A DNA stretch of 64,000 bases from positions 1,984,001 through 2,048,000 of the forward strand of contig CBDFHF010000003.1 in assembly GCA_965247565.1 (NCBI GenBank), read 5' to 3'. Under the pieces are notes generated by a model. That model saw only the letters and a list, made by a program, of their open reading frames with translations. It did no database searches and was not told where the DNA came from. A program made the position numbers and the translations under genes. The DNA comes from CBDFHF01 sp965247565. Lineage in GTDB: Bacteria; Pseudomonadota; Gammaproteobacteria; Methylococcales; Methylomonadaceae. This document shows, piece after piece, positions 1-7,583 of the stretch (the stretch's first letter is position 1; every line of letters begins with the position of its first letter).

Positions 1-83
1 ACCTTTAAAACTTGCTCATTTATCATCCTAGGTCCTGGGCTATAATTCCAAGTACTGACTAAATCGGGAGGCGTGAATCCAAC

Positions 84-986
84 TCACACCGCATTTATAT
101 CTTGCGCGGCTGTCAACAGCTCTTCAATAAAGTGTTGGCTATATAGCGGCAGATAATTGTGTTTTAAATAGGCAATTTTAGTACTGGAACGTGGAATCAG
201 ATGCGATAAATTGCGCAGTACCAGATCGTTATCCACCAATTCATCATAAGCCATCCCGGCAATCAAACCGACACCCATCCCCAACCGCACATAAGTTTTG
301 ATAACATCGGTATCCGCCGCGGCTAAGGTGATATCCAACTTTAAATCGGTATTTTTAAAAGCACTTTCTATATTAGAACGGCCAGTAAAACCAAAGCTGT
401 ACGTCAAAATTGGATAGGACGCTAAACGTTCTAATGTAACGTCCCCACTGCAAAGTGGATGATCTTTGGGGACTACAGCCGCATGATGCCAGTTATAACA
501 AGGTTTAATAACCAAATCCGTTTCTTCGGCAACTTTCTCGGTGCAGATAGCAATATCGGCTTTATGGGTATGTAGCTGATCGATCAATTGTTCCGGCGAA
601 GCTTCCACCATGTAAATTCGTACACCCGGATATTTTTTTCGAAACCGCAGAATGGGTTTGGGTAAAAAAAACTTGGCTTGAGTATGGGTAGTAGCAATAT
701 GGATCGTACCTTGATTACTATCCAGATAATCGGCCGCAATGGCTTGAATGTTTTTCTTGGCCAGATTAATACTGGCGACTTCGTCCATGATACGCATCCC
801 TAAAGACGTCATACCTACCAGCTTTTTACCTTGCCGCTCAAACAGTGGCGAGCCCAATTCAGCTTCAAACAATTGCAATTGCCGACTTACCGCAGATTGT
901 ACGATGTGCATTTTTTCTGCCGCTTTAGACAGATTCAGATTGGTTTCCTGAAGAACGCGGAGCAGTTCAATTTGGCTTAAGTTCAT
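84..986 (-). CDS. cysB: CysB-family LysR transcriptional regulator
   Basis: This 300-aa protein has an N-terminal winged helix-turn-helix (residues about 1-60, with the LysR segment AAEKMHIVQSAVSRQL) followed by a two-lobed periplasmic-binding-like effector domain. The wording of the HTH and of the effector domain (HIATTHTQAKFFLPKPI, then KADIAICTE) matches the CysB/Cbl branch, which in other proteobacteria senses N-acetylserine or related sulfur signals and activates sulfate uptake and reduction genes. The sulfate ABC operon 7 kb away on the same strand is a likely target, though that is inference. The length is slightly shorter than E. coli CysB (324 aa). It is transcribed leftward as a single gene, with its start at the canonical MNLSQIELL. 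Confidence 0.88.
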   Translation of the reverse strand: MNLSQIELLRVLQETNLNLSKAAEKMHIVQSAVSRQLQLFEAELGSPLFERQGKKLVGMTSLGMRIMDEVASINLAKKNIQAIAADYLDSNQGTIHIATTHTQAKFFLPKPILRFRKKYPGVRIYMVEASPEQLIDQLHTHKADIAICTEKVAEETDLVIKPCYNWHHAAVVPKDHPLCSGDVTLERLASYPILTYSFGFTGRSNIESAFKNTDLKLDITLAAADTDVIKTYVRLGMGVGLIAGMAYDELVDNDLVLRNLSHLIPRSSTKIAYLKHNYLPLYSQHFIEELLTAAQDINAV

Positions 987-1089
987 GGCTTCAATATCTT
1001 TTTATCAGATTATGTTATCGATTTATATCGTTTTATTGTAGTAAAAATCCGGTTTACACTGCAATCAACCTCTAAAGTTCCAGGTTAAA

Positions 1090-1170
1090 GCTACTTCCGT
1101 GATTAAAGGAATAAGGCTCCTCCTCTCCTCAGGGATGTTTTTATAGCGGGTGTCTCGGCCCGCTTTTTTT
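1090..1170 (+). ncRNA. Candidate small RNA with C/U-rich anti-SD stretch
   Basis: A strong intrinsic terminator at 1145-1170 follows no coding region on this strand, because the upstream gene points the other way. Just before it, 1117-1130 is a run made only of C and T that is complementary to Shine-Dalgarno sequences. A short transcript with an exposed C/U-rich segment and an intrinsic terminator is the usual form of an sRNA that blocks ribosome binding sites. The 5' end is not determined; I saw no convincing promoter, so 1090 is arbitrary. It could instead be a leader attenuator for the EAL gene starting at 1230. Confidence 0.25.
1145..1170 (+). terminator. Intrinsic terminator, orphan
   Basis: A 6-bp stem (AGCGGG at 1145-1150 with CCCGCT at 1159-1164), an 8-nt loop and seven Ts. 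It lies 60 bp upstream of the EAL-like gene and downstream of no known + strand gene. Confidence 0.75.
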
Positions 1171-1229
1171 CTGTTTTGTAAACAGTGACAACAGTTTTTT
1201 ATGATTGAAAATAGGTCAAGGGGATCATC

Positions 1230-2102
1230 ATGCCATTACAACAGTTAGTCGAGTATTTTAATGATCGTTTTGAGCAAGAACATCGCTCAAGTTTTCGACC
1301 TTTTATCCTGGAAGATCGTAAGGTGAGCGGATTATTTGGTCCGATCAAAATCAACACATATTTTAGTGCTTTGCGACAAAGGCAAAAGCCTTCAATCATT
1401 ACAGGCTACGCGTCAAAGCTGCACGTATCGACTTACGAAATTCAGCACTTGTATACGAATAATATTGAGAATTTATTAGTCAGCAACCGATCACCCGGCA
1501 GTGATTTTAACTCGATAATCAATTTTGATCGATTGTGCCGAACTGTGCATATGCTTAATTATCTGCCGCTTGCGCATCTGGATGACCTGCTATTTTTGGA
1601 GGTGGATCCTCGGCATATACTCGGCATACAACAAGATCATGGCGCCTATTTTGGCGAAGTAATTACCCGCTGTGGTTTAGCGACCAATCAGGTCGTTATT
1701 GTTTTAAGCATTAACATTCCTAATATGGCTTATGTGCAGGCACTAATTGATGGCTTAAACAACTATCGTCGGCACGGTTACTGTATTGCCCTGAAGTTTG
1801 ATTATGTTGCTCAGGATGACCAGTTATTTAATTTGATCGAAACGCTATCGCCGGATTATGTCAGTTTATCTGCACAGCACCTGGATCATTTGTGCGACAG
1901 TTCGTTGCTAAGCACATTGCAACGCATCCGGGCTTTAGTTGCTGCATCCGGTGGCAAATCGATCCTGCAGCAAGTAGACCACAAAAAGTCTGCCTTGTTA
2001 GCCCGAAATACCGGATTCGATTGGGTACAAGGAAAATATTATGAGCAATCTGCAACGTCTTATTCATCAGATGAGACAGATATTCGAGGGTATGTTGCTT
2101 GA
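1230..2102 (+). CDS. Degenerate EAL-domain protein, probably inactive
   Basis: The 290-aa protein has the layout of an EAL c-di-GMP phosphodiesterase fold but has lost its catalytic signatures. Where the family has an EAL(L/V)R motif it reads TYFSALRQRQKP. The loop before the QGxxF-type end reads QQVDHKKSALLARNTGFDWVQGKYY, with Gln replacing the catalytic glutamate of EGVET. The DxxK motif is replaced by DYVSLSAQHL. No signal peptide, membrane segment or GGDEF domain is visible. Degenerate EAL proteins often act as c-di-GMP receptors or protein-protein regulators. A role near the motility and exopolysaccharide genes of this window is inference. The start ATG at 1230 has only a weak upstream GGGG-type ribosome site. 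Confidence 0.7.
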   Translation: MPLQQLVEYFNDRFEQEHRSSFRPFILEDRKVSGLFGPIKINTYFSALRQRQKPSIITGYASKLHVSTYEIQHLYTNNIENLLVSNRSPGSDFNSIINFDRLCRTVHMLNYLPLAHLDDLLFLEVDPRHILGIQQDHGAYFGEVITRCGLATNQVVIVLSINIPNMAYVQALIDGLNNYRRHGYCIALKFDYVAQDDQLFNLIETLSPDYVSLSAQHLDHLCDSSLLSTLQRIRALVAASGGKSILQQVDHKKSALLARNTGFDWVQGKYYEQSATSYSSDETDIRGYVA

Positions 2103-2137
2103 TCTATATGGTCTTTAATGAGTTCCCGGCAGATTTA

Positions 2138-2180
2138 GTCAACATCCATTACCATTTTGTAAATAGTACGGGATGTTGAC
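2138..2180. repeat. Inverted repeat between convergent genes
   Basis: A perfect 10-bp inverted repeat (GTCAACATCC at 2138-2147, GGATGTTGAC at 2171-2180) lies between the 3' ends of the EAL-like gene and the cohesin-like gene. There is no T-run, so it is a weak terminator at best. Confidence 0.45.
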
Positions 2181-2240
2181 GTTCTAAAGGTGAACGGTAT
2201 TAGCTTAAAGTCGTTGTGCTCAATCAGTTAAATGGTTAAT

Positions 2241-2867
2241 TTATTGCGCTTTAAAATTTTGTACACGTTTTAAAAATCCTAGCATAGGTATAGAGCTGGC
2301 AAATAACCAGAATGCCGCGGGTACAGGCACAGCGTTAATTTGTATTGCACCAGGTGAAGTAAGGCTGGTGGTGAGCGAATCACCATTTGCATCTGAAACT
2401 GAATTAATTGTTAGATCGAATGCGGCAGTCCCTGGGTTAGTCGATTGGAATGTGAGAGTCGCTAAAACTACGGAGCCGTTTTGCAAATCTTCAAGGTAAG
2501 GAGCAATACAAAAAATGCAATTACTAGCGCTTTGTTCCAACAAGCTCACTTCTGACAGATTAATGATTCCTGAAGTCTCTGTGTTGCTACTGGATATTGC
2601 TTCACCTAGGGAAAGGCTTCCAAGAGAAAAGCCAAAAGATAAATCAGTTAAATTGAATTTGTTATCGTCGTAGTTTAAATCCACATCAAACGCCCCTAAT
2701 AATGGAGCGGCATGATTACCCAGATCACTCATAACTAAATCCACGCTAATTGAGGAACCCAGGATTATGTTTGATCCACTTGGAACTACACTAATATTTG
2801 CCGCTTGAATAGATGCAGATATGAGCATCGATAACACTAAAAACAACATGGAGTATGAACTTTTCAT
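2241..2867 (-). CDS. Cohesin-like domain protein with VPLPA-CTERM anchor
   Basis: This 208-aa exported protein has a signal peptide (residues 1-22, ending SIQA), a beta-rich body and a C-terminal sorting tail. The body reads like a type I cohesin: a GSSISVDLVMSD strand, then GAFDVDLNYDDNKFNLTDL, a central INLSEVSLLE strand and GSVVLATLTFQSTNPGTAAF near the end. A CIFC pair sits in one loop. The tail is the VPVPAAFWLFASS motif plus a hydrophobic stretch and a basic end, the VPLPA-CTERM signal cut by exosortase/archaeosortase-type enzymes. It is the last gene of a four-gene run, and the gene just upstream encodes a dockerin-tagged cytochrome. Cohesins bind dockerins, so the pair is likely functional. 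No exosortase is in the window. Confidence 0.72.
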   Translation of the reverse strand: MKSSYSMLFLVLSMLISASIQAANISVVPSGSNIILGSSISVDLVMSDLGNHAAPLLGAFDVDLNYDDNKFNLTDLSFGFSLGSLSLGEAISSSNTETSGIINLSEVSLLEQSASNCIFCIAPYLEDLQNGSVVLATLTFQSTNPGTAAFDLTINSVSDANGDSLTTSLTSPGAIQINAVPVPAAFWLFASSIPMLGFLKRVQNFKAQ

Positions 2868-2907
2868 ATGAATAACTCTTTATTGAAAATGATTAAATTG
2901 GTATTCA

Positions 2908-2929
2908 CGAGGCGATAGGAACCGCCTCG
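2908..2929. repeat. Hairpin between cytochrome and cohesin genes
   Basis: CGAGGC (2908-2913) pairs with GCCTCG (2924-2929) in the 82-bp gap between the cytochrome stop and the cohesin-like start. It could stabilise the upstream mRNA or partly terminate it. There is no T-run on the minus strand. Confidence 0.45.
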
Positions 2930-2949
2930 ATAAACACTAAAGGTTCAGT

Positions 2950-4911
2950 TTACTGTATCGTGCAGCGTGCTCTGGTGCATAGTAAAGTTGCTTTGCGCGA
3001 ATCAAGCAAATCTATACGCATATCTCCATTAATATCTCGGGCATCTTCAATACCCGTTGCAGACTGATTTTTTGCTGCCAGGATTAGATTAATATCGTTC
3101 ATATCCACGTCGCCATCACCATCAATATCACCCAGTTTTTTCACAATTGTGGCAACTTGAGTATCAGCTATCAATTGAGATTTTTGATTGGATGCATCAA
3201 ACATAGATTTGAAGTCAACCACTTCAGAGGTTTCTTTATCGCTGAATAGATGATTACTAAACCCGTATGCCAAAGTTTGATAGATTATCTCCGCTTTTAT
3301 GGTGTACTGACCAGAGCTCAAGCCAGCAATTCGATAAGTTACCTGGTCGCTTCCTGCAATGAAATTCGGATCTGTTAAGGCATCTCCAACTACTTTCACA
3401 TCATTTGGAGCAGTAGTTTTATTAAAGCCCTCTGGCAAAATGCGGTTATCTTTTAAATACTCTTTACCATGTAGCAAAGTGTAAGTTACTTGGCCACGAT
3501 AATCCCCCATAATGGATTCATATACCTGTACCTGGTCGGCTGAAGTGATTAAGTCGTAATGAGGTTCGAAATCATCTGATGCTTCATCAGAATTTACGCC
3601 CACAACACTACCATTTGCGTTGACTTTGCCAGATTCCCAAACGATTTGATCCTGATTATTTTTAACTTGCACATGCAGGATTATCCGGCGTGATGGGTAG
3701 GCGGACGGTAGTTTATGTCCGGTCTTGCTGTTTACCATCAGTGTAAATTGCAGAGTATTTTTAGAGCCGTTAGCAGCAATGCTCTGCACTGAGCCTGCAC
3801 TCTTTAACACGGTATCAGTAGCTGCCATAGTGGCGGCAAAATTATTCGATAACACGCCGAGCTGAGTTTTGTTGTTATCAAAGATGTCCAACATTAACTT
3901 ATTGCCGCCCACGAATTCATGGATAGCAAAGTTATTTTTCTTGCTTAAAGCTGTCGTTAAGTTAGCGGCTGGCTGAGTTGAAATATACACCCCATCTGTT
4001 CTCGCCATGTGGCACTGTTGGCAACTTTGTGGCTTAGCACCCAAATTAAAGTCACTATGTAACCACTCTGAGTAAGGCATTTGTTCAGGAAACTCCGACT
4101 CAGGTGTCGTAGTTAAAATATTGCCAAAATCATCAACCGCAGGGGTTTTTAGATCATGACAGGTGCCGCATAACTTGGAGTCTTGAATATGAGCGCTGTA
4201 TGTTGGAGTAGTTCGCAATGCAGTATTCGTTAGATTTCGCATAGGGCCTGCAAACGGTGATGTATAGGGGCCGTACATAAGCCGATTCGCACCTGACAGG
4301 GTTGTATCTATAACGTAGCCACCTGTATAACCGGCCAAAGTTCCCAATGTAGGATCGTTCTTAATCTGGTGACAGAGTGTACAACTGACGCCATCGGATG
4401 CCATATCATGTCTGGAGTTACCAACACTAAGAATGCCCGGAATTCCTGTCAATGTGTCATCAAAAATAGAAAATGTTGCATTGGCTGATTTAGCATCGAC
4501 ATTTGCCATAGGCGCATGACAGCGGGTACAGTCGTCATTTATTTCTGCCGCCAATTCTGGATGGCGATTAAGCTCTGACTTTACCTTGGCTCGCCAAAAT
4601 GGATCTCGGGATGAGTTAGCCATCATTGTTGCTGACCAAGCTCGGCGAATAGAAACATCCTTGCCGTTGTTATCAATATAAGCCAGAGGACTACCGTTGC
4701 CTCCATTGTAAGTAGTGCTATCATGGCAAACGGCGCAGTTTCCAGAACCTTGAAAATGAGCAATTCCACCGGCAATAGAGGGTAAAAAAAAGAAGTTATT
4801 GCCACCGTCAGCGGCTGGGTTTTGAAAAGCTTGAGAAGATGTACTGATCAGGAAAAATCCCAACAGCAACAGCTGCTTTAGCCTTTGTGTCATTTGAAGC
4901 TTGTCATTCAT
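2950..4911 (-). CDS. Secreted pentaheme cytochrome c with C-terminal dockerin
   Basis: The 653-aa protein has a signal peptide (about residues 1-28, ending SSQA) and five CxxCH heme sites whose first Cys is at residues 59, 128, 177, 248 and 297. All lie in the N-terminal half, with the wording MMANSSRDPFWRAK, DGVSCTLCHQI and FPEQMPYSEWLHSDF. The second half (about 340-590) is beta-rich and heme-free. Residues 594-653 form a type I dockerin: two calcium-loop repeats, GDIDGDGDVDMND and DINGDMRIDLLD, joined by a short linker. The protein ends with a CTRARC pair. Periplasmic heme attachment is expected, and the dockerin implies docking on a cohesin such as the product of the next gene. Multiheme surface cytochromes are known in Methylococcus, but I know of none with a dockerin. 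Confidence 0.85.
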   Translation of the reverse strand: MNDKLQMTQRLKQLLLLGFFLISTSSQAFQNPAADGGNNFFFLPSIAGGIAHFQGSGNCAVCHDSTTYNGGNGSPLAYIDNNGKDVSIRRAWSATMMANSSRDPFWRAKVKSELNRHPELAAEINDDCTRCHAPMANVDAKSANATFSIFDDTLTGIPGILSVGNSRHDMASDGVSCTLCHQIKNDPTLGTLAGYTGGYVIDTTLSGANRLMYGPYTSPFAGPMRNLTNTALRTTPTYSAHIQDSKLCGTCHDLKTPAVDDFGNILTTTPESEFPEQMPYSEWLHSDFNLGAKPQSCQQCHMARTDGVYISTQPAANLTTALSKKNNFAIHEFVGGNKLMLDIFDNNKTQLGVLSNNFAATMAATDTVLKSAGSVQSIAANGSKNTLQFTLMVNSKTGHKLPSAYPSRRIILHVQVKNNQDQIVWESGKVNANGSVVGVNSDEASDDFEPHYDLITSADQVQVYESIMGDYRGQVTYTLLHGKEYLKDNRILPEGFNKTTAPNDVKVVGDALTDPNFIAGSDQVTYRIAGLSSGQYTIKAEIIYQTLAYGFSNHLFSDKETSEVVDFKSMFDASNQKSQLIADTQVATIVKKLGDIDGDGDVDMNDINLILAAKNQSATGIEDARDINGDMRIDLLDSRKATLLCTRARCTIQ

Positions 4912-5009
4912 AATAATTCCTTAGTTTTGATTTGAAGCAAGGCATCAATCGACGGCGAAGTCGCAATACTTCTTCCTTTTCGATCACGACCTGCCTTTAA
5001 AATCAGCGT

Positions 5010-5801
5010 TTAGCGAATGGTTTTAATTATTTTACGTCCGCGTAAGAATCCTGCGCCCGCTAACGCACTGCTAAATAACCAGAATACGCCTGGTAAAGGC
5101 ACGGGCGCAGCAGTAATGGTAGCGCTATAAGCCAAGTTCGCACCTGACGTGCTGCCATCATACCCACCGAGGATAAGGGTATAATCGCCAGCAGTAAGGT
5201 AACGGGTTAAAGTCGCAGTCGACGTGCCTTGAAAAGGCGCTACTGCCCAGGCATTTGCATCGACTACTGTTAGTCCGGAACCAAGTGGATTATCAGCCAT
5301 GCTGTTAAGGGCGCCGTTATCAAGAAAAGCGCTGTGTCGGCTACCACCCGTTGCCCAACCACTCCATAAACCAAAAGCTGAACGCAGATCAGAGCCGTCT
5401 GCGGATACAGTTATAGTGACATTGGTATCTTGAGCAAGATGAAATAAGCCGAAATCAGCACTATGACCCCAATTGGTGTCACCATCTTTGTAGGACCGGG
5501 CGCCCATGCCAATTTCAAAACCCGCGCAACCTGATGCAGATCCACCGCATACAGTTTGTGAATAAGCAACACCCCCGTCATTATGGATTTGGGCAACCCA
5601 TGTAGCGGGAAGGTTTCCAGTGTAGGTGGGTGCTCCGTTAGTCCAGCTCCAGACTGGGCCGCCGCCATCTTCAGGTGGAAACTCAGATATATCCCGATCT
5701 ACGGCGCTGTAGTTATAAGTTATATCTGCATTAGCGATATTTGCGGCAGAAAGCGCGATACTCATAGCCGTCATCAGTGTTAGTTTTTTATAAGGATTCA
5801 T
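5010..5801 (-). CDS. VPLPA-CTERM exported protein
   Basis: A signal peptide (ending NIANA) is followed by a roughly 210-residue beta-rich body. The tail is VPLPGVFWLFSSALAGAGFLRGRK, an exosortase sorting signal of the VPLPA type. The body ends in a YTLILGGYDG strand that resembles the YSVYLGGVDF strand of the next upstream gene, and both have a related RSAFGLWSG or SRFGVTVFEG segment, so the two are distant paralogues. One CGGSASGC pair may form a disulfide. The function is unknown. I place the start at the ATG at 5801, because the longer frame needs a TTG four codons earlier. It is the second gene of the minus-strand surface cluster. Confidence 0.75.
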   Translation of the reverse strand: MNPYKKLTLMTAMSIALSAANIANADITYNYSAVDRDISEFPPEDGGGPVWSWTNGAPTYTGNLPATWVAQIHNDGGVAYSQTVCGGSASGCAGFEIGMGARSYKDGDTNWGHSADFGLFHLAQDTNVTITVSADGSDLRSAFGLWSGWATGGSRHSAFLDNGALNSMADNPLGSGLTVVDANAWAVAPFQGTSTATLTRYLTAGDYTLILGGYDGSTSGANLAYSATITAAPVPLPGVFWLFSSALAGAGFLRGRKIIKTIR

Positions 5802-5837
5802 TGCGTTATCCAAAGTTTTTGAGTGAGTTGAAACAAC

Positions 5838-5865
5838 AAAAGCGCAATGTTGCCACCGCGCTTTT
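5838..5865. terminator. Bidirectional hairpin terminator between VPLPA genes
   Basis: AAAAGCGC (5838-5845) pairs perfectly with GCGCTTTT (5858-5865). On the minus strand it follows the stop of the 5891-6889 gene and ends in Ts, so it probably separates or attenuates transcription into the next gene. Confidence 0.6.
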
Positions 5866-5890
5866 GGGTTACTTATAAGCTTTGCACGTA

Positions 5891-6889
5891 TCAGATTAAT
5901 GCTTTCTTTCTACGTTTGAAAAAGCTCATGCTGGCGATTGCACTTCCGAAAAGCCAAACCGCACCGGGAACTGGCACAGGAGAGGCACTAACGTTTAATT
6001 TGTAATTGCCCAGGTTGTCATTCCAATCCCCGAAATCAACACCCCCTAAATAAACAGAATAAATTTGACCGGCTTGGGCAGTAAATGTAAATGCATGAGC
6101 TGCTGTTGCATCAACCAAATCGCTATAACCGATGTTGGTCAAACCGACTGTTCCAAATGGATTGTTCATGTTGTAGGGGTGAGCAGCTTGCGCTGGTGGC
6201 GTGCCGCCGGAGGCTGCTGGTATGGCAGTGGGGTTATTCCAGGAGCCATGGTGGACATAGGCTGTAGTTTTGGCATCCATACCTTCAAACACAGTAACGC
6301 CAAACCGGCTGCTTTTTGTTGGGTCTAGAACGGTGTTCAAGTTAGTTAAATTGAGGGTGATATTTTGGGTTACATCAGATTTGATGAGACCAATATCCGT
6401 TTGATGTTTCCAACCAGTTTGAATGCCTCCTGTATTACTAGAGCCGTCATCGCGCCACGCACCGCCACCGGTATCGATTTCGGCTGCAAAGCCATAACGA
6501 GATAGGGAATCTGCCTGGGAAATTTCAGCGTTTTCACCAGAACCTATCTGAAGAGCCCAGTTTAAGTGTGAAGTACCACCGTAACCGAATGGCAGTATTG
6601 TTGATCCAGTGCTGGGGTTAGCAGAATCGGTACCAACGAAACCGTTATAGGTTTTGCCATTGACAGTACCCACTAAAGCTTGTGGGTTGCTAGGATTATA
6701 GGCAATCGCACGGGTGCTGTTTGTAGCACCGGCGGCGGTATTAAAGCCATAAACCCAGCCATCTGTTGCAGATTGATTGGTTGTCGTGTAGGTGTTATAC
6801 ATGGTAGTTGCAGCAGATGCGTTTGCCATGGCACCTGTGGCGATAGCCAAAGTGACCGCTTTTGCGAGTAATTTTTTGTTAAATTGCAT
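5891..6889 (-). CDS. VPLPA-CTERM exported protein, first of surface cluster
   Basis: A 332-aa exported protein with a signal peptide (ending NASA), a Gly/Asn/Thr-rich beta body, and a VPVPGAVWLFGSAIASMSFFKRRKK tail that matches the VPLPA-CTERM sorting signal: motif, hydrophobic helix, basic end. Its TDIGLIKSDVTQNITLNL, SRFGVTVFEG and YSVYLGGVDFGDW segments align loosely with the following gene, so the two share a fold. A GAGGAAAG ribosome site precedes the ATG. It is the first gene of the leftward cluster that ends with the dockerin cytochrome and the cohesin protein, and its promoter should lie in the long AT-rich gap after 6889. No enzymatic motif was recognised. Confidence 0.75.
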   Translation of the reverse strand: MQFNKKLLAKAVTLAIATGAMANASAATTMYNTYTTTNQSATDGWVYGFNTAAGATNSTRAIAYNPSNPQALVGTVNGKTYNGFVGTDSANPSTGSTILPFGYGGTSHLNWALQIGSGENAEISQADSLSRYGFAAEIDTGGGAWRDDGSSNTGGIQTGWKHQTDIGLIKSDVTQNITLNLTNLNTVLDPTKSSRFGVTVFEGMDAKTTAYVHHGSWNNPTAIPAASGGTPPAQAAHPYNMNNPFGTVGLTNIGYSDLVDATAAHAFTFTAQAGQIYSVYLGGVDFGDWNDNLGNYKLNVSASPVPVPGAVWLFGSAIASMSFFKRRKKALI

Positions 6890-7089
6890 ACACTTTCCTC
6901 TTAAAAAGTTTATTTTGATAGATGATTGCTAGGAAATGTTGACCGTGTTGTGTTTAATTGGATGACCAAAAACAACAAAGCTTCGATCGCATCGGAATTA
7001 ACCGAACTACTCCACAAATTTGGCTGAATGAGCATTTAAGTTTCCCGTTTAAGCCAATACATTTCGCTATTGAATCTTCCTAACAATCT

Positions 7090-7140
7090 ATTTGCTAAAT
7101 CAAAGAACCCTTTAGGGCAGTTACCTTTTGATTAGCAAAT
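7090..7140. repeat. Imperfect 15-bp inverted repeat
   Basis: ATTTGCTAAATCAAA (7090-7104) and TTTTGATTAGCAAAT (7126-7140) are near-perfect reverse complements around a 21-bp spacer. This may be an operator or terminator-like structure upstream of the surface cluster. Confidence 0.45.
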
Positions 7141-7239
7141 TCTATTAAGCATTTAGTGTGCCATAATGAAATGTTTTTTTTTTCAATTAGATAGATGGAA
7201 AAAGCAAAGCTAGTAACTAACATTATTTATTTTTGATAG

Positions 7240-7262
7240 CTGTCTACGGTATTTGTAGACAG
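7240..7262. repeat. 8-bp perfect dyad CTGTCTAC/GTAGACAG
   Basis: CTGTCTAC (7240-7247), a 7-bp spacer and GTAGACAG (7255-7262). The size suits an operator bound by a dimeric regulator. The cognate protein is unknown. Confidence 0.4.
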
Positions 7263-7401
7263 ATTAGCGATAATTAAATAAGTGAATATCAATATAAATC
7301 AATTCAGAATTGGTGAATAAATTGACATAGAGTTTTAAGTAAGAAAATGCTTACATTTCAAGTTAATTATTTTTTTACCTTAAAACAATGAGGGGGTATT
7401 G

Positions 7402-7458
7402 ATGGAGAACAGTTTTGTGATGGTTAGGAAAAGTAAGCACTTCTACAACGCATTTTAA
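7402..7458 (+). CDS. Possible 18-aa small ORF
   Basis: An ATG is preceded by GAGGGGG at a good Shine-Dalgarno distance (5 bp) and opens an 18-codon frame (MENSFVMVRKSKHFYNAF) ending in TAA. It is basic and has no recognisable function. The strong ribosome site is the only support, and chance is a fair alternative in an AT-rich gap. Confidence 0.2.
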   Translation: MENSFVMVRKSKHFYNAF

Positions 7459-7485
7459 TTAAACTATGTTATTTAACGCATTTTT

Positions 7486-7503
7486 GTGCGTCATATCACA
7501 CAC
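7486..7503. promoter_or_regulatory. Putative operator, upstream copy
   Basis: GTGCGT-CATATC-ACACAC is an imperfect dyad that matches, in inverted orientation, the core of the perfect dyad at 7550-7583. The two centres are 72 bp apart, about seven helical turns. Confidence 0.45.
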
Positions 7504-7549
7504 TTTTTTATGAGGCCTCTAAAAATGTAGGCTTTGGATGACATAAAAA

Positions 7550-7583
7550 TTTTAAAAGTGTGTGATATGACACACTTTTAAAA
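7550..7583. promoter_or_regulatory. Putative operator, 14-bp perfect dyad
   Basis: Two 14-bp arms (7550-7563 and 7570-7583) surround the 6-bp centre GATATG. The core GTGTGT-GATATG-ACACAC recurs at 7486-7503. It resembles sites of CRP/FNR-type or other dimeric regulators but does not match the TGTGA-N6-TCACA consensus, so the regulator is not assigned. Confidence 0.5.

Noticed and set aside
2241..6889. CorA/MopE-type copper-binding surface proteins
   Set aside because: There is no matching motif; the proteins are only known by their VPLPA tails and cohesin-like body.
7486..7583. CRP or FNR operators
   Set aside because: The dyads do not match TGTGA-N6-TCACA or TTGAT-N4-ATCAA.
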